NCBI GenBank assembly: GCA_018268315.1 | Contig: JAFDWU010000006.1 | Coordinates: 62,001-126,000, forward strand | Length of the DNA: 64,000 nt | DNA from: Armatimonadota bacterium | GTDB taxonomy: Bacteria; Armatimonadota; Fimbriimonadia; Fimbriimonadales; Fimbriimonadaceae | Direction of reading: 5' to 3' | Shown here: positions 58,064 to 64,000 of the stretch, piece by piece | Numbering within the stretch: the first letter of the stretch is position 1 | Layout: every line of letters starts with the position of its first letter | Translations under genes and position numbers: made by a program | Notes under the pieces: generated by a model | The model's database searches: none | What the model was told of the DNA's origin: nothing | Seen by the model: only the letters and a program-made list of their open reading frames with translations

Positions 58064-59853
58064 TGGCTCGGACTCGTTCCCAGTCGAGTCTCGTTGATAA
58101 TCCGCTCGATCGTGCCGTCCGGCACGATCATGCCGAGCTCCAGCGCCCGGGCGCGAAGCGATTTCAGGCGATTCTCCAGCGACGGATGCGTGGCGCTTAG
58201 CTCATGTGCCGCCTTAAGGCGAATCGGAGCTTCATTATCCAAATGCACTTTGGCCAGCACGCTGGCAACCTTCTCAAACGACCTTGTTTCTTCCAGCGCG
58301 AACCGATCTGCCGAGTATTCCGCCCTACGCTTAAAAGGAGAAAGCAGCAACGGCGTAACGAAGATGGGAACCATGGCCGAATTCATTACTCCGTACAGCG
58401 GTGAGTTGACTGAATACCAGCCATGCTCTCGCCCGTAAAAGCGAAGCGACTCATAGACGGCCAGGATTGCAATGGCGCCCGCCAGATTATAAGTTACGTG
58501 TTTGCCGCGAACATGCCCGATTTCGTGAGCTAATAATATGCGCCGCTCCTCGACGGTGAGCTTCTCGCGGGCGCCTTTTGTGATTCCCACCCGGTTGCCA
58601 AGGGTCGCCACCGCGTTCATCTTCTCTGAGGGCATTAGCAGAACCTTCTTCACCCGCGTGTTGGCCATCCGCGCCATCTCCATCGCAGATTCGTAATCAG
58701 GATCGCCTGCGGGAAGAGGCGTCCAATCATCCTTGGCTTTGCTAACACCTAAAGCGAGGATGACGACGAAGCCCACCAGGCCTGCGCCTATGGAAATCAG
58801 GGCTGCTGTAGGCACCCAGGCTGGAAGATAGATTCCCATCATTCGGGCATAAAGTTGCCCCATAACTATCAGTAAAGGCACAACAAGGAAGAGAGGCGAA
58901 ATTGCCTTGAGCCGTGAGCCCGTTTTCCAGTTGCGCTTGATCTGGATTGGAAGGATGACTCCTCCAAGCAGAGCAGCCATGAGAAGTGGAGCCAGCTGAA
59001 ACCACTGACTGCCGCCACTCGGCATCCAATCTTGGAGAGAATCGAAACTGCTTGGACGCATGAGCGCGACCATGAAAATTGGCAGGAGAGCGAATACCTG
59101 GGAGAGTTTCCGCTTCTCGTATTTGGCCTGCGCCTCACCCAGCGTCACCACGGGTGGCGCCGCCTTGGGGGTTCCAGGCTTCCTTGATCGTATGAGCGCT
59201 GCTACGACGACCCCAGGAGCGAGGAGGAACATCCCACCCATGACTAAGAGCATGAGTAACCCATCCCAGTGCCGCTCCATGCTCCCGGCCACCACATCGT
59301 TTGGCTTGATGGTTCTGAAAATCGGAATATAGTTCTTGGTTATCTTCTGGCCATGGAAGGTCAGCCCGCCATCGGCCCGCCCCCGAATAATTGCGCCGAT
59401 CAATCTCGGCAATTTCCAGTCCTTGGCCTGGCTAACAACTGCGCCAAGCGGGAGCTCGAACCGATGAATGCCATGATCGTCCCGTATATAGCGGTTGAAT
59501 TCCAGGTCAAGAGCGCCAACTACACGCCCCTTGCGAATGATGACGACAACATCCTCGTAGTGATGCTCGCGAAGAAACTGAAGCACCAACGGTAAGAGAC
59601 GCGGGATTTCATCATTGGCGATGACGATGGTGATATCGGCGTTCTTGTAGTTCCCGGATGCGCCGATCACGCACCCGTTTGGCTGACTCGCGCTAAGGAG
59701 CGGAGCTACTCCCGGGCTGTCTTCGGGAGCCTTCAATATCTCGCGGCGGTAGGTAACCGGCGGACCGGACTCGTAGCGGACTTGTTGAGCTCTACAGGCA
59801 ATCGGCGGGGACAGTAACCAAGCTACCAATACCCAACGCCGCATAAAGGACAT
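58060..59853 (-). CDS. Membrane M48-family metalloprotease (twin B)
   Basis: A 597-residue paralog of twin A: signal peptide, an N-terminal extracytoplasmic domain (about 30-190) with a matching strand-helix pattern (ADITIVIANDEIPRLLPLVL), several membrane helices (about 197-220, 252-266, 288-304, 318-340, 347-370), and the protease domain with HEIGH (His443, Glu444, His447) and Glu512 in EYSAD. Both twins keep all zinc ligands, so both should be active. They probably arose by tandem duplication, but have diverged strongly outside the catalytic region. Confidence 0.9.
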   Translation of the reverse strand: MSFMRRWVLVAWLLSPPIACRAQQVRYESGPPVTYRREILKAPEDSPGVAPLLSASQPNGCVIGASGNYKNADITIVIANDEIPRLLPLVLQFLREHHYEDVVVIIRKGRVVGALDLEFNRYIRDDHGIHRFELPLGAVVSQAKDWKLPRLIGAIIRGRADGGLTFHGQKITKNYIPIFRTIKPNDVVAGSMERHWDGLLMLLVMGGMFLLAPGVVVAALIRSRKPGTPKAAPPVVTLGEAQAKYEKRKLSQVFALLPIFMVALMRPSSFDSLQDWMPSGGSQWFQLAPLLMAALLGGVILPIQIKRNWKTGSRLKAISPLFLVVPLLIVMGQLYARMMGIYLPAWVPTAALISIGAGLVGFVVILALGVSKAKDDWTPLPAGDPDYESAMEMARMANTRVKKVLLMPSEKMNAVATLGNRVGITKGAREKLTVEERRILLAHEIGHVRGKHVTYNLAGAIAILAVYESLRFYGREHGWYSVNSPLYGVMNSAMVPIFVTPLLLSPFKRRAEYSADRFALEETRSFEKVASVLAKVHLDNEAPIRLKAAHELSATHPSLENRLKSLRARALELGMIVPDGTIERIINETRLGTSPSQ

Positions 59854-60039
59854 TCTATCTGGGACTAAGCCAGGAATGCTATCATTGGCCCGCCAAGCTT
59901 AGGGTTGCGAGGAACATACCGACACCCACGATCTCAGGTGATAAGGCCGCGCTTCCCTGAAGGAGTGCTTTTCTTGCTTCGCACACGTTGTCAGTGAGGT
60001 TCAAAACCTTGATAGTGCGCTCACTGTGCCTTAGGTAGC

Positions 60040-60795
60040 ATGGGCAATATGGAAGCGAAGCTTGGGCGATTTCAGATGCAAGATGGCAGAGGTCAGTCCG
60101 GCTCGATCATTTTCAGGGTCGGGAGCTCCGATGAACAGCTGATTAGACATGCCTTTGAACTGGGTGTCTACGACCTACGCCCGTTCCCCCGCTTTGCCGA
60201 GCTTCAATCCTTGCACCAGAAGATCTTGGCGGCTGGAAAGACCCCACTGATTTTGGATATCGGCGCGAATATCGGCGTGATCTCAAACTATTGGAGCTGG
60301 CAGCTTCCCAACTGCCGATATCTGTGCGTCGAGCCTCTGAATGAGAACTTTGATCTGCTGCAGGAGAATGTTCGGCGCTTGGATGCCAAGGCCTTCCACG
60401 CCGGCATTGCGTCGGAAGAGGGCAGCTTGAGTGTCACGATGCCGAACCCGGAGGACTACTGGTCGGCCATAACGACACGTGGTGGCTCGGGAGGGGAATC
60501 CGTGCCCGCGATAACGATTAACAGCCTTTTGGCGGCCGAACCTAATGGCGTTCCACTCATTGCTAAGATCGATATAGAAGGTTTCGAGAACGACCTCTTT
60601 TCAAAGAATCTGGAATGGCTGCCCAAAATTCCAATGCTCGTCATGGAGATGCATGATTGGCTGTTCTGCAAGAAGAACACGTCTCTCAGCTTCCGGCGGG
60701 CAGTGATGCTGGGCGAACATGCCGACTTCATCAGTTGGGGAGAGAACTTCGTCGTGCTTGCGCACGATCTGGACTCCTTTGCGCCCGCAGGCTAG
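60040..60795 (+). CDS. FkbM-family SAM-dependent methyltransferase
   Basis: A 251-residue enzyme with SAM motif I LILDIGANIGVISNYWS, CVEPLNENFDLLQENVRR (motif II), and the FkbM-type IAKIDIEGFENDLFSKN. Family members O-methylate sugars, polyketides or glycolipids. A TTGATA/TAGGTA pair 17 bases apart lies immediately before the ATG, which would give a nearly leaderless message; this is weak. It converges with glnA. Confidence 0.88.
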   Translation: MGNMEAKLGRFQMQDGRGQSGSIIFRVGSSDEQLIRHAFELGVYDLRPFPRFAELQSLHQKILAAGKTPLILDIGANIGVISNYWSWQLPNCRYLCVEPLNENFDLLQENVRRLDAKAFHAGIASEEGSLSVTMPNPEDYWSAITTRGGSGGESVPAITINSLLAAEPNGVPLIAKIDIEGFENDLFSKNLEWLPKIPMLVMEMHDWLFCKKNTSLSFRRAVMLGEHADFISWGENFVVLAHDLDSFAPAG

Positions 60796-60818
60796 AAGCG
60801 GGGTTCAACAAGGTCGAG

Positions 60819-60837
60819 GGCCCGGCACAGCCGGGCC
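60819..60837. terminator. Hairpin between convergent fkbM-like gene and glnA
   Basis: GGCCCGGC (60819-60826) pairs perfectly with GCCGGGCC (60830-60837) around an ACA loop, midway between two stops. No T-tract follows on either strand, so terminator function is only probable. Confidence 0.5.
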
Positions 60838-60858
60838 AACTCAAACGAAGATTGACTC

Positions 60859-62268
60859 TTACGCGTCGGCGTACAAGTAGAACTCGTGCGGATGCGGGCG
60901 AAGGTCGATCGCGTCGCACTCCTGCTTCAGCTTGTACTCGATGTACTTCTCAATCAGGTCCGGTGTGAACACGCCGCCCTTCAGCAGGAAGGCGTGATCC
61001 TTTCGCAGAGCGTCGATTGATGCCCGTAGCGAACCGGGAGTCTGCTTGATCTTCGCGCGCTCCTTGGCTGGCAATTCGTAAAGGTCCTCGTCCAGCGGCT
61101 TTGGCGGCTCAATCTTGTTCTGGATTCCATCCAGAGCCGCCATAAGAATGGCGGGGAAGGCAAGATACGGGTTGGCGGTGGGGTCCGGAGCGCGGAACTC
61201 AATGCGCTTCGCCTTTGGCGACTTGCTCAGCATCGGAATTCGAACGCAGGCCGAGCGGTTCCGGCTGGAGTACATCAGGTTAATCGGCGCTTCGTAGCCA
61301 GGCACAAGGCGTCGGTACGAGTTCGTGGTCGGCGCGCAGAACGCCAGCAGCGCTGGCGCGTGGGCGAGAATGCCGCCTACCATCCAGCGAGCCGTATCGG
61401 ACAGCCCGCCGTAACCCTTCTGGTCGAACATCAACGTGTTGCCGTTCTTCCACAGCGAAAGGTGGACGTGCATGCCGCTGCCGTTATCGCCGAACATCGG
61501 CTTCGGCATGAAGTTGGCCACCATGCCGTTGATGAAGGCCACATTCTTCACCACGTACTTATACTTCTGCATGTTGTCGGCCATCTTCAGCAGCGTGTCG
61601 AAGCGCATGTCGATTTCGCACTGACCGGCCGAGCCCACTTCGTGGTGATGCATCTCAACATGGATGCCCATGTCCATCAAGGCAAGCATCATTTCGGAGC
61701 GGATGTCCTGATATTTGTCGTTCGGAGCCACTGGGTAGTAGCCGCCCTTGTTGCGCATGGTAAAGCCGCGCGATTCCTCGCGTCCGCTCATCCACGGCGC
61801 TTCCTCGCTTGCGATGCGATACATGGAGGTCTCGGCGCCGCTTTCGTAGTACAGGCCATCGAACAGGAAGAACTCGGCTTCCGGCCCAAGGTAGGCGGTA
61901 TCGGCGATGCCGGTGTCCTTCAAGTACTTCTCAGCTTTCTGCGCAACGTAGCGCGGATCGCGCGAATACTTCTCGTCCGTTTCCGGATCCTTGATGTCGC
62001 AGATGATGACGGCGGTGGTCGCTTCCGTGAACGGGTCTAGGAAGATCGTAGAGGGGTCCGGGTACAGCAGCATGTCCGATTTCTCGATGCTCTGGAATCC
62101 GCGGATACTGGAGCCATCGAATCCGAGGCCGTCCTGGAATATGTCCTCGGTGAAGTCAGCGGCGGGAATGCTGAAGTGGTGCCACATGCCGAAAAGGTCG
62201 GTGAATCGGATGTCGATGATTTGGACATCGTTTTCCTTGACAAATTTGACAGCGTCTTTGGGTGACAA
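60859..62268 (-). CDS. glnA: Glutamine synthetase, type I
   Basis: From the TTG at 62268 the protein is 469 residues, exactly the length of E. coli GlnA; the reading to 62430 adds 54 unrelated residues. It makes glutamine from glutamate, ammonia and ATP. Motifs include GFDGSSIRGFQ, AEFFLFD, EVGSAGQCEIDMRF, PMFGDNGSGMHVHLS and RNRSACVRIP. The adenylylation tyrosine is Tyr397 in DLYELPAKE, the same number as in E. coli, so adenylylation control is possible, although no glnE or glnB is nearby. Confidence 0.97.
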   Translation of the reverse strand: MSPKDAVKFVKENDVQIIDIRFTDLFGMWHHFSIPAADFTEDIFQDGLGFDGSSIRGFQSIEKSDMLLYPDPSTIFLDPFTEATTAVIICDIKDPETDEKYSRDPRYVAQKAEKYLKDTGIADTAYLGPEAEFFLFDGLYYESGAETSMYRIASEEAPWMSGREESRGFTMRNKGGYYPVAPNDKYQDIRSEMMLALMDMGIHVEMHHHEVGSAGQCEIDMRFDTLLKMADNMQKYKYVVKNVAFINGMVANFMPKPMFGDNGSGMHVHLSLWKNGNTLMFDQKGYGGLSDTARWMVGGILAHAPALLAFCAPTTNSYRRLVPGYEAPINLMYSSRNRSACVRIPMLSKSPKAKRIEFRAPDPTANPYLAFPAILMAALDGIQNKIEPPKPLDEDLYELPAKERAKIKQTPGSLRASIDALRKDHAFLLKGGVFTPDLIEKYIEYKLKQECDAIDLRPHPHEFYLYADA

Positions 62269-62277
62269 GTAGTTTTT

Positions 62278-62283
62278 CCTCCT
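62278..62283 (-). promoter_or_regulatory. Shine-Dalgarno site fixing the glnA TTG start
   Basis: On the minus strand this is AGGAGG, nine bases before TTG 62268. No ATG or GTG lies at a suitable distance in frame, and the resulting protein aligns end to end with the family. Confidence 0.85.
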
Positions 62284-62571
62284 GGTGCGCGCGCAAGCGC
62301 GGGTCTCTACGATGCGTGAATTGAGATGTCCTGGGGCCCGCCGTTGGACTTTGAAAGGACTGTCCATTATGACGGAGGAGCGGCTCTTAACACACCGCAA
62401 AAATATAAAGACAAGGAGAACAGTTTTCACGTGACAGACTCGCTTTCCGTCGACTGTACTGGAGGGCGAGACGATATTGGAAAGCGCTCAACCCATACGG
62501 TTATTCTCTTGTGTCTCCAAGTGAAGTTATTTGCGCTAAAGGTGAGAGGCGGCGCGTGAGAAGCCGACTAT
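62284..62571. other. Divergent intergenic region between glnA and pilT2
   Basis: About 290 bases with no supported gene. An alternating CG stretch, GTGCGCGCGCAAGCGC (62284-62299), can form a short hairpin just before the glnA ribosome site. I looked for a sigma-54 GG/GC pair upstream of glnA and did not find a convincing one. The promoters of both divergent genes should lie here. Confidence 0.5.
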
Positions 62572-63657
62572 TTGAATATTGTGGATCACGGCGTCGACAC
62601 GAAACTCATTGATATGCCTCTGACCGAGCATGCCTCCGGTCTGGGCCGATTGCTGGAGGCGGTGCAGATATTGGATGCTTCTGACCTCCATCTTGCGCCG
62701 CAAGCGCGTCCGGCGGTCCGCCTAAATGGCCACATTCGAAGGCTGAAACTGGATTCATTAACGCCGCTGGATACCGAGAACATGCTGCTTGGCATCATGA
62801 ACCACGGCCAGCGAAGCAAGTTTGAAGAGGACAACGATATTGATTTCATCCATGTGCTTCCGGGTGTCGCACGGTTCCGTGTGAATGTGCTGCGACAGCA
62901 ACATGGTTTGGCCGGCGTTTTCCGCCGGGTTCCGATTGGCATCAAGTCTATTGAAGACCTTGGTCTTCCAGGTTCGCTCGCAACCCTTACGAATTGCGAA
63001 CGGGGGTTGATTTTGGTTACGGGGCCGACTGGCTCTGGTAAATCCACCACGCTCGCCGCGATGATCGACCACATCAATACAACTCGCACCGGCCACATCC
63101 TTACGATCGAGGATCCGGTTGAGTTCGTGCATGAATCGAAGGGATGCTTGGTAACTCAGCGCGAAGTGGGCGCTCACACCAACAGTTTTGCCACCGCCTT
63201 GCGGGCAGCGCTTCGTGAAGACCCGGACATTATTCTGGTCGGTGAAATGCGCGACCTGGAAACCATTCAGCTAGCCATCACCGCCGCAGAGACGGGACAT
63301 CTCGTGCTTGGAACGCTCCATACCAGCAGCGCGCCCAAGACAATCGACCGAATCATCGACGTTTTCCCCGCAGCCCAACAAGGGCAGATTCGCGCGATGT
63401 TGGCTGAGTCGCTACAGGCAGTAATCACTCAAACCCTTTGTGCGAGCAAGCAGGGCGGACGCGTTGCCGCTCTCGAGATCATGGTTGGAACTCACGCTAT
63501 TCGCAATCTCATCCGCGAAGGAAAGATCCACCAGATTCCGAACGTGATGCAGACCTCGGGCGGAAGCGGCATGCAAACGATGGAGAACCATCTGCAGTTG
63601 CTTCTAAATAGAGGCGAGATCGACCGCGAGACGTTCAACTTGAAATTGGCGGCCTAA
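62572..63657 (+). CDS. Second PilT-type retraction ATPase
   Basis: A 361-residue PilT paralog without the N-terminal extension of the first. It has [19 protein letters not shown], Walker [10 protein letters not shown] (about 151-159), [38 protein letters not shown], and [17 protein letters not shown]. The start is TTG 62572 or ATG 62614; neither has a strong ribosome site. It lies away from pilB and close to gltX. It could be PilU-like (auxiliary retraction motor) or serve a different filament. Confidence 0.93.
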   Translation: MNIVDHGVDTKLIDMPLTEHASGLGRLLEAVQILDASDLHLAPQARPAVRLNGHIRRLKLDSLTPLDTENMLLGIMNHGQRSKFEEDNDIDFIHVLPGVARFRVNVLRQQHGLAGVFRRVPIGIKSIEDLGLPGSLATLTNCERGLILVTGPTGSGKSTTLAAMIDHINTTRTGHILTIEDPVEFVHESKGCLVTQREVGAHTNSFATALRAALREDPDIILVGEMRDLETIQLAITAAETGHLVLGTLHTSSAPKTIDRIIDVFPAAQQGQIRAMLAESLQAVITQTLCASKQGGRVAALEIMVGTHAIRNLIREGKIHQIPNVMQTSGGSGMQTMENHLQLLLNRGEIDRETFNLKLAA

Positions 63658-63683
63658 GGCTCGCGCCGGTACACTATCGGCTA

Positions 63684-64000
63684 ATGACCGTTCGAGTTCG
63701 ATACGCGCCGAGTCCAACCGGAAGCCCCCATGTGGGCAATATCCGAGATGCCCTGTTCAAGCACCTTTTGGCCAAGCACCACAAGGGCGTGAACATCTTG
63801 CGCATCGAGGACACGGACCGGACGCGCTACATCGAAGGCGCGGAGCGCGACATCATGGAGAGCCTGCACTGGATGGGAATTCAGTGGACGGAAGGGCCCG
63901 ACGTCGGCGGTCCCCACGGCCCGTACCGCCAGAGCGAGCGCAAAGAGGCGGGAATTTACGCGCATTGGATCAACGTGCTGCTAGAGCGCGGCCTTGCCTA
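63684..64000 (+). CDS. gltX: Glutamyl-tRNA synthetase (5' part)
   Basis: The first ~105 residues of a class I synthetase, cut by the window edge. It begins [19 protein letters not shown], holding the HIGH-like signature (HVGN), and continues with [20 protein letters not shown] and [11 protein letters not shown], all standard for GltX. The ATG at 63684 follows pilT2 by 26 bases. Confidence 0.97.
   Translation, partial: MTVRVRYAPSPTGSPHVGNIRDALFKHLLAKHHKGVNILRIEDTDRTRYIEGAERDIMESLHWMGIQWTEGPDVGGPHGPYRQSERKEAGIYAHWINVLLERGLA

Noticed and set aside
62284-62571. Sigma-54 promoter upstream of glnA
   Set aside because: No GG-N10-GC pair with adequate flanks was found on the minus strand.
1-64000. 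CRISPR arrays, insertion sequences, integrases, prophage genes
   Set aside because: No regularly spaced short repeats, transposase or phage-like products were seen on either strand.

Overview
The window is a stretch of bacterial chromosome, moderately GC-rich by eye. It carries essential housekeeping genes (lysS, ispG, gltX start, glnA, pyrE, rel, dtd and most of an S10-type ribosomal protein operon), set among envelope and lineage-specific genes. I see no insertion sequence, prophage, integron or CRISPR array. The cell looks diderm: it has a lipoprotein with a lipobox, an O-antigen-ligase-like polymerase, a predicted surface beta-rich protein, type IV pilus motors and a pseudopilin. Pseudopilins of this kind, GHL10-type glycosidases, frequent TTG/GTG starts and a ribosomal operon broken at both ends would fit Armatimonadota (perhaps Fimbriimonadia). 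That assignment is inference from gene style, not from a marker search.

Layout. 1-2565: an accessory minus-strand operon (MauE/DoxX-like membrane protein, eight-cysteine secreted protein, membrane-anchored protein, pseudopilin). 2737-5795: short-chain reductase plus an active/inactive pair of M16 peptidases. 5842-11411: a cytochrome c/copper monooxygenase-like fusion, a zinc-ribbon peptide, an orphan sensor kinase, a GHL10 glycosidase-like protein and a DUF2993-like protein. 11543-16671: a large secreted repeat protein followed by a membrane protein, a lipoprotein and a small membrane protein. 16684-21348: lysS, ispG, then rpsP-khpA-rimM on the other strand. 21506-27932: OsmC, threonine aldolase, esterase, DUF1272, class III aminotransferase, TatA, M20 peptidase and a small exported protein.

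28021-34168 is one envelope-growth block: an ECF sigma factor, its probable anti-sigma factor and a MucB/RseB-like protein run directly into PBP1A and PBP2. 34165-38091 is a polysaccharide group (polymerase/ligase with TPRs, two GT2 enzymes). 38100-39739 holds a structured 5' leader (c-di-AMP riboswitch-like), a LysM-SH3-NlpC/P60 hydrolase, a strong terminator and tRNA-Glu. 39745-44354 holds a Nif3-like gene, rpsD, rel and dtd.

44447-48354 is pilB-HDOD-pilT, with a second pilT at 62572. After pyrE comes a roughly 600-base gene-free stretch ending in an orphan plus-strand terminator, which suggests an unannotated RNA. The ribosomal operon rplC-D-W-B, rpsS, rplV, rpsC, rplP, rpmC, rpsQ, rplN-X-E follows, lacking rpsJ in front and rpsN onward behind. 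Twin membrane M48 proteases, an FkbM methyltransferase, glnA, pilT2 and the start of gltX close the window.

The strongest candidates for undescribed biology are the MauE/Cys-rich/pseudopilin operon, the ~75-residue-repeat surface protein, the twin M48 proteases, the orphan-terminator RNA and the structured leaders before the NlpC/P60 gene and pilB.
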